This document shows, piece after piece, positions 35,355 through 45,214 of a stretch of DNA of 64,000 nucleotides. Source of the DNA: Cytophagaceae bacterium. GTDB lineage: Bacteria > Bacteroidota > Bacteroidia > Cytophagales > Cytophagaceae. Where the stretch lies: contig JAGKWN010000006.1 of NCBI GenBank assembly GCA_021151805.1, positions 1-64,000 of the forward strand, given 5' to 3'. A model generated the notes under the pieces. That model was not told the origin of the DNA. It worked only from the letters and a program-made list of their open reading frames with translations, and did not search any database. Every line of letters starts with the position of its first letter. Within the stretch, counting starts at the first letter, position 1. Both the position numbers and the translations under genes were made by a program.

Positions 35355-37046
35355 ATGTACAACATTGAAGAATTAGATTTAAAGCTATTATCTGAATTAA
35401 GAGTAATAGCTGAGAAAATGAATGTTCCCAATTTTAAGAAATTACAAAAAAAAGAACTGGTATATAAAATACTAGATCACCAGGCATTAAACCCTGCCAT
35501 TGCATCAAGCGTTCGTAAAGAAGTTTCAGCTTCTACTTTTTCAGAACCGGAAGCAACAGCAGCATTTTCAGAAGAAGATAACAGCAACCGTAGCGGTATG
35601 CGCGCAAAACGTATCAACGTGAAAGCCGCTGAAACTGCAGAAGACAACAACTATATATCAACACCGGCAACAGCTGCTGCATCTGCACCTGCACCTAAAC
35701 CAGTTGCATCAACTGGCAGAAGAGAGCGCCAGTCAATTGTACCGGCTGAAGAAGTTCCGTTGGAGCGCGCACCAAGAGCATATTCAGAAGAAAGACCTGC
35801 ACGCAGCAATTTCGAAGAGCGCCAGCCACGTTCATACGGCGAAGAACGTGCACCAAGAGAAGAAAGACAATCAGAAGCTCCGGAGCGCCCGATGAGACAA
35901 ACAGCTTCCCAACAATATTCAGTAAAAGAATTCGACGGCGTTATTGTAAACTCCGGCGTATTGGAAATCATCTCTGAAGGATATGGTTTCTTGCGTTCAC
36001 CGGATTATAACTTCATGGCCAGCCCCGATGATATCTACGTTTCACCATCACAAATCAAATTGTTTGGTTTGAAAACAGGCGATACAATTGTTGGCCAGAT
36101 CCGTCCGCCAAAAGAAGGCGAAAAATATTTTGCGTTATTAAAAGTTGAAACAGTAAACGGAAAAACTACAGAGCAGATCCGTGACCGTATACCGTTTGAA
36201 TTCTTAACACCGATCTTCCCGCAGGATCGTTTGAACTTATCTACTACGCACAACCAGTTATCTACGCGTATCCTGGATATGTTTGCACCGATTGGTAAAG
36301 GCCAGCGTGGTATGATCGTGGCACAACCGAAAACAGGTAAGACAGTTTTATTAAAAGAAATCGCAAACGCGATTGCTGCTAACCACCCGGAAGTTTACCT
36401 GATCATCTTGTTGATCGACGAACGTCCGGAAGAAGTTACAGACATTGCCCGCAGCGTTAAAGCAGAAGTAATCTCTTCAACGTTTGATGAGCAGGCAGAC
36501 CGTCACGTAAAAGTTGCGAGCATGGTGCTTGAAAAAGCAAAACGCATGGTTGAATGTGGTCATGATGTTGTGATCTTATTAGATTCAATTACCCGTCTGG
36601 CAAGGGCTTACAACACGGTTGTTCCTTCATCCGGTAAAATACTTTCAGGTGGTGTGGATGCAAATGCGTTACACAAGCCGAAAAAATTCTTTGGTGCTGC
36701 ACGTAACGTAGAGAACGGCGGTTCACTTACAATCATCGCAACAGCATTGATCGAAACAGGTTCTAAAATGGATGAAGTTATCTTTGAAGAATTCAAAGGA
36801 ACCGGTAACATGGAACTTCAGTTGGATCGTAAGCTGGCGAACAAACGCGTTTACCCTGCGATTGATGTACCGGCATCCGGTACACGCCGCGAAGATCTGT
36901 TGATCGACAAAGACGCACTTTCCCGTATCTGGATTCTGCGTAAATACATGTCTGACATGAACTCAATCGAAGCGATGGACTTCCTGATCGACAGAATGTC
37001 TAAAACAAAAAATAACGATGAGTTTTTGATTTCCATGAATGGATAA
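35355..37046 (+). CDS. rho: Transcription termination factor Rho with disordered insert
   Basis: Hexameric RNA helicase that ends transcription. 563 residues, about 140 more than E. coli Rho. Residues 1-50 are the Rho N-terminal helical domain; residues about 55-187 are a low-complexity insert rich in Ala, Pro, Glu, Arg with repeated YSEERPAR / FEERQPR / YGEERAPR units. The RNA-binding cold-shock fold follows (GVLEIISEGYGFLRS, 201-215), then Walker A QPKTGKT (324-330). The insert is of the kind known in Bacteroidota Rho, where it drives phase separation in Bacteroides. Catalytic motifs appear intact. A C-rich leader precedes it and a hairpin follows. Confidence 0.96.
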   Translation: MYNIEELDLKLLSELRVIAEKMNVPNFKKLQKKELVYKILDHQALNPAIASSVRKEVSASTFSEPEATAAFSEEDNSNRSGMRAKRINVKAAETAEDNNYISTPATAAASAPAPKPVASTGRRERQSIVPAEEVPLERAPRAYSEERPARSNFEERQPRSYGEERAPREERQSEAPERPMRQTASQQYSVKEFDGVIVNSGVLEIISEGYGFLRSPDYNFMASPDDIYVSPSQIKLFGLKTGDTIVGQIRPPKEGEKYFALLKVETVNGKTTEQIRDRIPFEFLTPIFPQDRLNLSTTHNQLSTRILDMFAPIGKGQRGMIVAQPKTGKTVLLKEIANAIAANHPEVYLIILLIDERPEEVTDIARSVKAEVISSTFDEQADRHVKVASMVLEKAKRMVECGHDVVILLDSITRLARAYNTVVPSSGKILSGGVDANALHKPKKFFGAARNVENGGSLTIIATALIETGSKMDEVIFEEFKGTGNMELQLDRKLANKRVYPAIDVPASGTRREDLLIDKDALSRIWILRKYMSDMNSIEAMDFLIDRMSKTKNNDEFLISMNG

Positions 37047-37072
37047 TTAACGCTCTTAATTTAAATAATTGC

Positions 37073-37102
37073 AAACGTCCCGATAGCTATCGGGACGTTT
37101 TT
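37073..37102. terminator. rho terminator, CCCGATAGC family
   Basis: AAACGTCCCGATAG and CTATCGGGACGTTT form a perfect 28-base palindrome followed by TT. The core is shared with the hairpin at 7614-7651. Confidence 0.85.
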
Positions 37103-37217
37103 GTTTTATACCAACCATTTGTTGCCACCACGAATTGATAGCTCAAAATCCGGTATTTTTTGATTTAAAATAGTACCTTTATCAGTCGGATTTTCATTTA
37201 ATGGAATTTAACTGTCT

Positions 37218-38159
37218 ATGATTAGTATTGTTGTTTCTGCTTACAACGAAGAAGAAGTTCTCCCGCTTTTTTACAAAGAATTGAAGAATCAATTGAATGC
37301 TTTGGAAGAAGATGCTGAAATTGTTTTTGTAAACGATGGCAGCGCAGACAAGACAATCAACATACTTAATTCTATTGCAGCCAATGATCCGGCAGTTAAA
37401 GTGGTAAATTTTTCAAGAAATTTCGGCCATGAAGCTGCAATGCTGGCCGGCTTGAATCATGCCGAAGGTGAAGCCATTATTTGTATGGATGCAGACTTGC
37501 AACATCCGCCGGCAGAAATCAAAAATATGGTGGCCGCATACAAGGCTGGTGCACAGGTAGTGTTGATGGTGCGCGACGAAAGAAAAGATTACAGCTTTAT
37601 CAAACAAGGTGTCACAACCATGTTTTATAAATTCCTGAATAAGTTTTCGGAATATCAGTTTGAAGCAAACGTATCTGACTTTTTCCTGGTTTCTTCAAAA
37701 GTATCAAAAGTAATCTGCAAGGAATTTCCTGAATTCAATAAATTCTTAAGAGGTATTATCCAGAATATTGGTTTTGAAAAGAAACGTTTGCATTACGTTG
37801 CACCTGCACGTGCAGCGGGTCAGAGTAAATACAGCTTGTATAAACTCATGCTGTTTTCTTTCTCTGCCATTACAACAACTTCGCTGGCACCCTTAAGACT
37901 TGGCATCTTTGCCGGCATGATGTTTGGCGGGTTCGCAACGTTGCTGGCCATATATTCTGTATTCATGAAATTCTTTTCACAACCTTTCTCTGGTTATACA
38001 ACCATTATTGTATTCTTAAGCTTTTCATTTTCGATCCTGTTTTTTGTAATCGGTATCATTGGCGAATACATTGCCAATGTATTTAAAGAAGTAAAATCGC
38101 GGCCGCCCTATATTGTTTCAGAAGTGATCAGCTATAAAAAAGAAGATGCAGCAAAATGA
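37218..38159 (+). CDS. Family-2 glycosyltransferase, polyprenyl-phosphate sugar type
   Basis: 313 residues. The GT-A domain has VSAYNEEEVL near the start, VNDGSADKT and MDADLQHPP (the DxD-like acidic motif). Two membrane helices near residues 230-252 and 265-290 end the protein, as in GtrB/DPM1-type enzymes that load glucose or mannose onto undecaprenyl phosphate. It overlaps the next gene by four bases (ATGA), and that gene is a large membrane protein, so a lipid-linked sugar flows from one to the other in the simplest model. Confidence 0.85.
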   Translation: MISIVVSAYNEEEVLPLFYKELKNQLNALEEDAEIVFVNDGSADKTINILNSIAANDPAVKVVNFSRNFGHEAAMLAGLNHAEGEAIICMDADLQHPPAEIKNMVAAYKAGAQVVLMVRDERKDYSFIKQGVTTMFYKFLNKFSEYQFEANVSDFFLVSSKVSKVICKEFPEFNKFLRGIIQNIGFEKKRLHYVAPARAAGQSKYSLYKLMLFSFSAITTTSLAPLRLGIFAGMMFGGFATLLAIYSVFMKFFSQPFSGYTTIIVFLSFSFSILFFVIGIIGEYIANVFKEVKSRPPYIVSEVISYKKEDAAK

Positions 38160-40462
38160 TGAATCTTATTAAAAAATATGCACTGATCTTAACGATCGCA
38201 TTTTCAACATCACTGATCATTCTTTTTTATGCATTCGTTTTTAAAAATCCGGAGCGCGTGTTTTTTTCAGACAAAGGCGGTGATGGCGTAAAAGAATATT
38301 TTTCATCCATCTACCACATTAAGTACGACACATCCTATTTTTTCTGTAGGTCCATGAATTACCCGTATGGCGAAGAATTGAAATTCTTTGGGATACAATC
38401 ATTGCCGGTTAATACAATCAAATTTATTCATGAACACACAGGCCTGCTGAATGCGTTTTCTGTGGTGGCATACATCAATTTCTCTATCATCTTATCGTTA
38501 CTGCTTTCAGCCATTTTCATTCATCTGATCCTGAAAAAACTGGGCTTACCCTGGTGGATGATCGTATTGTTTGCAACACCGATAGCATTCTTAACACCGC
38601 AACTTGACCGGTTTGGCGGTCACTACCCACTGGCCATAAGCTGTTTCATTCCCATAAGCATGTATTTGTTAATGGTCTTCCATGAAAGAAGAACCATTTG
38701 GATAAGCACACTGATTGGACTATTTCATTTGTATGTATATGAAGTGCATGGGTATTTCTTTTTCATGACCGCAACAATACCGCTGGTGTATTTTACATAC
38801 ATGTTCTTTAAAGAAAGAGCGAAGATGCTGACCAATGGCTTACATCTGTTCATGCAGATCATTCTTCCTTTTGCAGTTATCCTGATTCTTGACGGCAAGG
38901 GCTCCGGTATTGGAGACCGCACCACATATCCTTGGGGACATATGGACTACCTGTCTAAACCCGAATCAATTTTTCTGCCGATTTCAAGACCGTATTTTGC
39001 AAGTACTGCACGAGCGATTTTTAAGAGCATAGATTATATGGCAGAAGAAGGAAGAGCGTTTGTGGGTTATGCAGCCTTATTCGTAATACTCACCATCCTC
39101 TTCAGACTTATTGTATTCAGAAACAAAAAACCTTTTGTTTCACCAACCGAAAATCTTCCTTTTAATGTAGTACTGGTTGCATCAATATTGTTGCTGTTGT
39201 TTGCAATGGGCTTTCCATTCATACTGGAGCTGCAGGGCTTGATACAGTATTGCGGGCCAATCAAGCAGCTGAGGGCTCTTGGCAGATTCTCCTGGCCATT
39301 TTATTATGCCCTGAATATTTTTGCGGTCTATTACATATATCATTCTTTCAAACCAAAAGTTGCCATAGGCATATCTGCTTGTCTCTTCGTGATTCTGGCT
39401 GCAGAAGTTAAGTACACAAATGGAAGTAAGGAAAAACAACTCAACAACCATTGGGAAGATTTAACAGCAACAGATAGCAGCAACGATATTTATGAACTTT
39501 CGAAACAAATCAAAACCGAACAGTATGGGGCAATTCTTCCGCTGCCGTTTTTTAGTGTAGGCTCTGAAAATATAAATGTAGATGTTCGCTGTGAAGGCAT
39601 CAGCAAGGCGTATGCAATGTCTTTACGTACGGGGCTTCCGCTGGTAAGTACCATGTCGAGCCGCTTATCTTTGAGTCAGGCGTATAACATGCAGCAAATA
39701 TATTTCGAACCATACAGAAAAAGTGGCATCCTGAAACTGATTCGGATTGAGTCAAATAAAGCCGTATTACTGATGGTTGAAGATTGTGATCTTTTGTCAG
39801 AAGGTGAGAAGGCGCTTATCGCTTGTGCATGGAGAATCGCTCGGAAAGGCACAACCACGATATATGCATTGGATCCCCGTTGCGGAGATGAAATTGCAGA
39901 AAGGCTGAATGAAGAAAAGACCAGAAGTATAGATACGCTGACGCTTCAACCTCCGCACACCGCAGATTTTCAGAAGGGCTTTTACTACAATGATTTCAAG
40001 TCATCTACCCAGCATATTGGTTACCTTGATCCCGGTGCTTTTCAAGCACAGCTCAGCAAACGCTTTGCCATAGACACCATTAACCTTCCGAAAACGTGTG
40101 AAGGGAAATACATTTTATCGTTCTGGTATTCGAATATTTATTTTGATGTATTACCAAGAACAGATCTGTTGGTAAATTCGGTTTCAGAAGCCAACGGAGA
40201 AAATGAAATCGTGAAATGCGAACTTTCAAAACGTGTAAAGATCTTAAACGGAAACTGGGCCTTATATGAAGATACGATCTATATTCCGAAGGGCACACAG
40301 AAGATTCTGTTGTACGGTATTAACAAAGAAGTTTCAAAACCAGTATTGACCATTGATGATATTCTGTTGCGACCAGCTGCTCTGCAGGTCATGTTCAGTG
40401 ATCCGGAAGGAATCATCATCAACAACCGCAGGTATCTAAAAACAAATCTACAATATCGTTGA
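38156..40462 (+). CDS. Large membrane protein, putative GT-C glycosyltransferase
   Basis: 768 residues. About ten hydrophobic helices fill the first 420 residues, with an acidic stretch after the first helix (FFSDKGGDGVKEYF) in the position of the GT-C acidic motif. A soluble domain of about 340 residues follows, with beta-sandwich character near 620-760. The layout fits YfhO-like or DUF6311-like sugar-adding proteins. It overlaps the GT2 gene by four bases and probably uses its product as donor. The start may be ATG 38156 or 38159. Acceptor unknown. Confidence 0.6.
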   Translation: MMNLIKKYALILTIAFSTSLIILFYAFVFKNPERVFFSDKGGDGVKEYFSSIYHIKYDTSYFFCRSMNYPYGEELKFFGIQSLPVNTIKFIHEHTGLLNAFSVVAYINFSIILSLLLSAIFIHLILKKLGLPWWMIVLFATPIAFLTPQLDRFGGHYPLAISCFIPISMYLLMVFHERRTIWISTLIGLFHLYVYEVHGYFFFMTATIPLVYFTYMFFKERAKMLTNGLHLFMQIILPFAVILILDGKGSGIGDRTTYPWGHMDYLSKPESIFLPISRPYFASTARAIFKSIDYMAEEGRAFVGYAALFVILTILFRLIVFRNKKPFVSPTENLPFNVVLVASILLLLFAMGFPFILELQGLIQYCGPIKQLRALGRFSWPFYYALNIFAVYYIYHSFKPKVAIGISACLFVILAAEVKYTNGSKEKQLNNHWEDLTATDSSNDIYELSKQIKTEQYGAILPLPFFSVGSENINVDVRCEGISKAYAMSLRTGLPLVSTMSSRLSLSQAYNMQQIYFEPYRKSGILKLIRIESNKAVLLMVEDCDLLSEGEKALIACAWRIARKGTTTIYALDPRCGDEIAERLNEEKTRSIDTLTLQPPHTADFQKGFYYNDFKSSTQHIGYLDPGAFQAQLSKRFAIDTINLPKTCEGKYILSFWYSNIYFDVLPRTDLLVNSVSEANGENEIVKCELSKRVKILNGNWALYEDTIYIPKGTQKILLYGINKEVSKPVLTIDDILLRPAALQVMFSDPEGIIINNRRYLKTNLQYR

Positions 40463-40496
40463 TTTCAGAAAAATTTGTTTGCCGTAAGTATATTCT

Positions 40497-42644
40497 ATGA
40501 AAGTTTGTATTGCCGAAAAACCCAGTGTTGCCAAAGATATCGCCGAAGTACTCGGTGCTAAAAAGCGCAATGATGGCTATTATGAAGGCAATGGCTATCA
40601 GGTAACCTGGACCTTCGGACATTTTTGTACGCTGAAGGAGCCCCATGATTACCTGGATCGCTGGAAGATGTGGCGATTAGAAGACCTGCCCATGATTCCG
40701 CAGAGCTTTGGTATTAAACTGATCGATAATTCCGGAGTTAAAAAGCAATTCAAAGTAATTGAAAAACTGGTTCACAGCTGCAGCGAAGTAATCAACTGCG
40801 GTGATGCGGGCCAGGAAGGAGAACTCATCCAGCGCTGGGTACTGCTGAAAGCAAAGTGCCAGGCCCCGGTAAAACGCTTGTGGATCTCTTCACTTACAAC
40901 AGAAGCGATTAAGGAAGGCTTTCAGAAATTAAAAGCCGCGGATCAGTACAACAACCTTTATGCAGCCGGTAGTGCCCGCGCCATCGGCGATTGGCTGCTG
41001 GGTATGAATGCAACGCGCCTGTTCACCAAAAAATTCGGACAAGGAAAAATTGTTTTGTCAATCGGTCGTGTGCAAACGCCTACACTTGCCATGATTGTTG
41101 CGCGACAAAAAGAAATTGACGCGTTTGTTTCCGAAGAATACTGGGAACTGAAAACCATCTACCGCGAAACCGAATTTACTGCTACCATCGAACGACTCAA
41201 GTCACTTGATAAAGCAAACAAAGGTCTGGAGTATTTAAAGCAGCACCCGTTTGTAGTAACCTCTTTTGAAATCAAAGAAGGGAAGGAAGGCAATCCGAAA
41301 TTATTTGATTTAACATCGCTTCAGGTGGAAGCCAACAAACGGTTTGGATACTCAGCTGAAGACACATTGAAATATGTACAAAGCCTGTACGAAAAAAAGT
41401 TTGTCACTTACCCGCGCGTTGATACCACGTACCTTTCAGAAGATCTCTATCCCAAGGTAAAAGGGATTCTGGAAGACCTTACTATTTACAGAAATTTAAC
41501 GGCACCGGTATTGGCCAAACCAATTCCCAAATCCAAAGCTGTATTCGACGATAAAAAAGTTACCGATCACCATGCCATTATTCCTACAGGGGTGGCGCCT
41601 TCGCCGGGTTTGCACATCGAAGAAAAACGTATTTACGATCTGATCGCGAGAAGGTTCATTGCTGTGTTCTATCCGGAATGTAAGGTCTCAAACACAACGG
41701 TAATGGGCACCGTGGGCCAGGTGGAGTTTAAAGCCACCGGCAAGCAGATCATTGAAGCTGGCTGGAAAGAAGTGTATGCGAATGATAAAACGGAAAAGAA
41801 AGAAGAAGGCGACGAAGAAAAAGTAATGCCGCACTTTACCGTTGGAGAAAGTGGTCCGCATGCGCCGCTGATTCACCAGGGAAAAACAACGCCACCAAAG
41901 GCTTACACGGAAGCGAGCTTGCTGCGGGCTATGGAAACAGCAGGTAAGCAGGTAGAAGATGAAGAGATGCGTGAATTGTTAAAAGATAATGGCATCGGTC
42001 GACCGTCAACACGCGCCAACATTATTGAAACACTTTTCAGAAGGAAATACATTGAGCGTAGAAAGAAAAATATTTTTGCTACACAAACCGGCATCGATCT
42101 GATTGATTGTATACAATATGAATTACTGAAGAGTGCAGAGCTCACCGGTAACTGGGAGCGCAAGCTGCGCATGATCGAGAAAGGCGAGTACCAGCTCGAC
42201 ACGTTTAAGCAGGAATTGATTGACATGGTAACGGATATTACCAAAGAGGTTAAGAGCAATTCATACAGGGCTATTTATATCGCGCCGGAAAAATCGAAAG
42301 CAGCAGCGAAGCCGAAAGATGCCAATTCAAAAGAAAGCAAACCCAAAGAAGCAAAAGAGAAAAAGCCGAAAGAAGAAATTACCATTGACACATTGAAATG
42401 CCCCAAGTGCAAGGAGCATTTATTAAAGAAAGGTAACACAGCCTACGGCTGCTCGAATTTTAACCAATGCGGATTTAAAATTCCGTTTGTGATACTGGGC
42501 AAAAAACTCAGCGACAAAAACATATTTGATTTGTTAAGTAAAGGCAAAACGCCCAAGCTGAAAGGCTTTACTATGCCAGGCACCGAAAAAGAAGTAGAAG
42601 GCAAACTGGTGATGAACGGTAGCTTTAATGTTGGCTTGGAATAA
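40497..42644 (+). CDS. topB: DNA topoisomerase III
   Basis: Type IA topoisomerase that separates single-strand-linked DNA, with a decatenating role. 715 residues. The TOPRIM acidic residues are seen in EKPSVAKDIA (Glu7) and GDAGQEGELI (101-111). The catalytic tyrosine is Tyr305 in TYPRVDT. A Lys-rich linker near 600-630 leads to a C-terminal zinc-ribbon-like patch with CPKC and CSNFNQC. No sign of truncation. The gene lies 34 bases after the membrane protein and may be co-transcribed. Confidence 0.95.
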   Translation: MKVCIAEKPSVAKDIAEVLGAKKRNDGYYEGNGYQVTWTFGHFCTLKEPHDYLDRWKMWRLEDLPMIPQSFGIKLIDNSGVKKQFKVIEKLVHSCSEVINCGDAGQEGELIQRWVLLKAKCQAPVKRLWISSLTTEAIKEGFQKLKAADQYNNLYAAGSARAIGDWLLGMNATRLFTKKFGQGKIVLSIGRVQTPTLAMIVARQKEIDAFVSEEYWELKTIYRETEFTATIERLKSLDKANKGLEYLKQHPFVVTSFEIKEGKEGNPKLFDLTSLQVEANKRFGYSAEDTLKYVQSLYEKKFVTYPRVDTTYLSEDLYPKVKGILEDLTIYRNLTAPVLAKPIPKSKAVFDDKKVTDHHAIIPTGVAPSPGLHIEEKRIYDLIARRFIAVFYPECKVSNTTVMGTVGQVEFKATGKQIIEAGWKEVYANDKTEKKEEGDEEKVMPHFTVGESGPHAPLIHQGKTTPPKAYTEASLLRAMETAGKQVEDEEMRELLKDNGIGRPSTRANIIETLFRRKYIERRKKNIFATQTGIDLIDCIQYELLKSAELTGNWERKLRMIEKGEYQLDTFKQELIDMVTDITKEVKSNSYRAIYIAPEKSKAAAKPKDANSKESKPKEAKEKKPKEEITIDTLKCPKCKEHLLKKGNTAYGCSNFNQCGFKIPFVILGKKLSDKNIFDLLSKGKTPKLKGFTMPGTEKEVEGKLVMNGSFNVGLE

Positions 42645-42729
42645 TTTATATAGTTTAAAAGCAACCTCAATTTTCAACAAAAACCTAAAAAATATTTTCA
42701 TATTATACTAAATAATATATTTCAATCCC

Positions 42730-43437
42730 ATGAAAAAACCATTTAGCTTATTCGCATGCGCCCTTGTTGCATTTGTAACGATCAGTTCGTGTTCAAAGAA
42801 AGATGATCCTGCTCCTTCTAATTCAAATAATTCAAACCTGCCGTGGCGCTTCTATTTTACCGGTACATTTGGCGGGGTTACCTACAACCAGGCAACTACT
42901 ACGAATACAGCAACGGGTTATAATGACGGCGTAGGCTCCAGTTCTGTAGGTAATTATGTTGATCCTGGCAACAGTGATGAGTATGTTTATGAATTCTGGG
43001 AAGGATCATATTGGACAAATATCACCAACAATAGCGGCCAGCTGGATGAAAAAGATGCCCTTGTTATGCGTGTTCACAAATTGTTTACCTATACAGGTGA
43101 GAATGAACCATCCAGAGCAAATGTTAAAAATCTGTTTGCAGCCGGAAACTATACAAACTTTTCTGTTGCAGCATCAAGCGGTGACTATCTTACTACTGAG
43201 GGATGGGATGTTGTATTGACTGAGACGAATGGAAAAGTATGGTCGTCATATGCCGGCACTGCAAATCAGACGGGAAGTTACATTAAAATAGATTCGCAGA
43301 AGGATGTAACGCTTGGCACGAACGCATTCCTTTCTGTAAAGGGGTCGCTGTCTTGCAAACTATATGATGATAGTGGCAATGTAAAAGTATTAGAGGGAAC
43401 GTTTGAGCAGATTTTTGTTGATTATGAAATGCATTAA
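42730..43437 (+). CDS. Lipoprotein of unknown function
   Basis: 235 residues. The lipobox is ISSC (Cys21), followed by SKKDDP, the acidic pattern typical of Bacteroidota lipoproteins sent to the surface. The mature part is Ser/Asn/Thr-rich beta structure with no recognised motif. It is a single-gene unit ending at a strong terminator. Surface-exposed location is an inference from the residues after Cys. Confidence 0.7.
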   Translation: MKKPFSLFACALVAFVTISSCSKKDDPAPSNSNNSNLPWRFYFTGTFGGVTYNQATTTNTATGYNDGVGSSSVGNYVDPGNSDEYVYEFWEGSYWTNITNNSGQLDEKDALVMRVHKLFTYTGENEPSRANVKNLFAAGNYTNFSVAASSGDYLTTEGWDVVLTETNGKVWSSYAGTANQTGSYIKIDSQKDVTLGTNAFLSVKGSLSCKLYDDSGNVKVLEGTFEQIFVDYEMH

Positions 43438-43458
43438 TTAAAAAGGTTAAAATTCAAT

Positions 43459-43494
43459 AAAAAAATGAGTGCTTTTAAAAGCACTCATTTTTTT
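43459..43494. terminator. Bidirectional terminator
   Basis: AAAAAAATGAGTGCTTTT and its exact complement form a continuous 36-base palindrome. It is shared by the lipoprotein gene and the convergent L,D-transpeptidase. Confidence 0.92.
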
Positions 43495-44083
43495 ATTTGT
43501 AGATCCACAGCAAGGTAGGCTTCGTTTTTTTCTTTAACAGTGCATCCAGGTTTGTCATCATGCCGTCGGAAACTACCGGACAGCCGAGGCTCCAACCCAT
43601 CGATAAATGCAACGGATAAATTTCCGTTTCTGAAACAGGTGTATACGAATGCAAAACCACGATTCGGTTATACGCATTTGAATTGGTAGATTCCAAACCG
43701 TGCAGTTTGTAATGCACATGAATGCCCCACTGGCTGTAAGATCGTATACCAATTTTATATTTTCCTAAAGAAGTACAATAGCTGCCGCTCTCGTTGCTAA
43801 AGACCGGTGTAGAACCTGTACTGCCTTTACCCATGCCGTGACAGCAAAGGCCTTCGTACAGCACTTTTTTATTCTTAAAGTCCCATACGAAAAAACGTTT
43901 TTTGCCAGAGTGGATACTCATGTCAACAAAGAAAGCAGTAGCCGTATCATAGCCATTCTTTTTGCAGAATTTAAAGGCTTCGGCAATTTTGGCGCTGTCT
44001 ATTTTTTCATAGACAGAAGTTTTTTTGCTGCTTGAACAGGTTGCAAGCAATAAAAAACAGAAGGGAATAAAAAGACGCAGCAT
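43493..44083 (-). CDS. Murein L,D-transpeptidase catalytic-domain protein (lipoprotein)
   Basis: 196 residues from the Met at 44083, where MLRLFIPFCFLLLATC gives a clean lipobox. The frame extends to 44134 but with a non-signal start. The catalytic domain is the YkuD_2 type: a His in IHVHYKLHG, later HSYTPV, then MGWSLGCPVVSD with the nucleophile Cys in SxGCP. It probably acts on peptidoglycan in the periplasm, anchored by lipid. Gene stands alone. Confidence 0.8.
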   Translation of the reverse strand: MLRLFIPFCFLLLATCSSSKKTSVYEKIDSAKIAEAFKFCKKNGYDTATAFFVDMSIHSGKKRFFVWDFKNKKVLYEGLCCHGMGKGSTGSTPVFSNESGSYCTSLGKYKIGIRSYSQWGIHVHYKLHGLESTNSNAYNRIVVLHSYTPVSETEIYPLHLSMGWSLGCPVVSDGMMTNLDALLKKKTKPTLLWIYK

Positions 44084-44337
44084 GAATAGATGTGTTGTGT
44101 GAGTGAAACGAAATATGGATTTGTATTCATGCATAATGCGAAATAAAGAAAAGGATACAGGTTACAGAAAATTTTTTTCAATATTGAAAATAATAAAAAA
44201 TGAACCGATTTATCTTTTAAGGTTGAATTATGTTGTAACCTTTAAGATACCAGTGTATCCAAATCAATTTTGCCCAGGAATATGTTTCATAATAAAATTA
44301 GAGGAAAATGCGTTCTCATGAAAATTATAAAACATAA

Positions 44338-44961
44338 ATGAAAATCAAATCAATCTTCCTGTCAATGATGGGATTAACAGCTATTTTATGTGCATGCAGT
44401 AAAGAAAATGCCCCTTCGCCACAATCTCCAGTAGAACCTAACTATTCACAGTTAAAAGTCGGAAACTACTGGATCTATCAGCAATATGAAATACAAGACA
44501 GCGACAATAGTGAAGTACTGTTAACTACTTACGACAGTTGTTATGTTGTGAAGGATACCCTTATCAGAAGCAATCGATATTTTAAGGTTTATAGACCAGA
44601 TGGCTTTTCGGATTATGTGTATTTAAGAGACTCATTGGATTACATAGTAAATGAAAAGGGCTACAGAAATTTCTCTTCTAAAGATTTTACTAATAATTTA
44701 TTTACCAATGTATCCTATGATTCAAATAATGACACGATGATATATATCTGGGTTAAGATGGTAGATAGAGATTTTACAACCGTTGTTCCGGCAGGTAGTT
44801 TTACTACGCTGTGTGCAAAAAGAGGTATTAAAATTGGAAAAGAAAAGTATATGACAACACGATATGCAAAGAATGTAGGTATTGTAACAGAGACACTTCT
44901 AACCTATGCGTCTGCAGAAACTCATACCGAAAGGAGATTATTGCGGTATCATGTTCAATAA
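44338..44961 (+). CDS. Lipoprotein of unknown function
   Basis: 207 residues with lipobox LCAC (Cys20) and a SKEN segment after it. The mature part has YWIYQQYE, FKVYRPDG and VPAGSFTT, patterns of small beta-rich Bacteroidota lipoproteins but without a named family. It is alone on its strand. An A-rich, signal-free region separates it from the L,D-transpeptidase gene. Function unknown. Confidence 0.65.
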   Translation: MKIKSIFLSMMGLTAILCACSKENAPSPQSPVEPNYSQLKVGNYWIYQQYEIQDSDNSEVLLTTYDSCYVVKDTLIRSNRYFKVYRPDGFSDYVYLRDSLDYIVNEKGYRNFSSKDFTNNLFTNVSYDSNNDTMIYIWVKMVDRDFTTVVPAGSFTTLCAKRGIKIGKEKYMTTRYAKNVGIVTETLLTYASAETHTERRLLRYHVQ

Positions 44962-45045
44962 ATGGCTTTGAGTAAAACAAAATAAGAATTGGATTGAATT
45001 TTTTCAAAAAAAGCAATAAATCAATCTAAGACATCATTTATAATG

Positions 45046-45084
45046 CTTAATTCGACAAAATTATATGCATTTTGTCGAATTAAG
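45046..45084. promoter_or_regulatory. Perfect 16-bp hairpin upstream of amt
   Basis: CTTAATTCGACAAAAT (45046-45061) and its exact reverse complement (45069-45084) flank TATATGC. There is no T-run, the previous gene ended 85 bases earlier, and it lies 130 bases before the amt start. An operator or RNA switch position is likely; a terminator for the lipoprotein gene is less likely. Confidence 0.55.
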
Positions 45085-45214
45085 TTTAAAAAACACCCTT
45101 ATTTTCAATTTTTACATACATTTTCTTTTTTATCCCTGAATATTTTAACAGCTTTGCCCCCGAATATATTTAACCGGTATATTCATAACCCTTTATTTTA
45201 CAACCTTAATCAAA

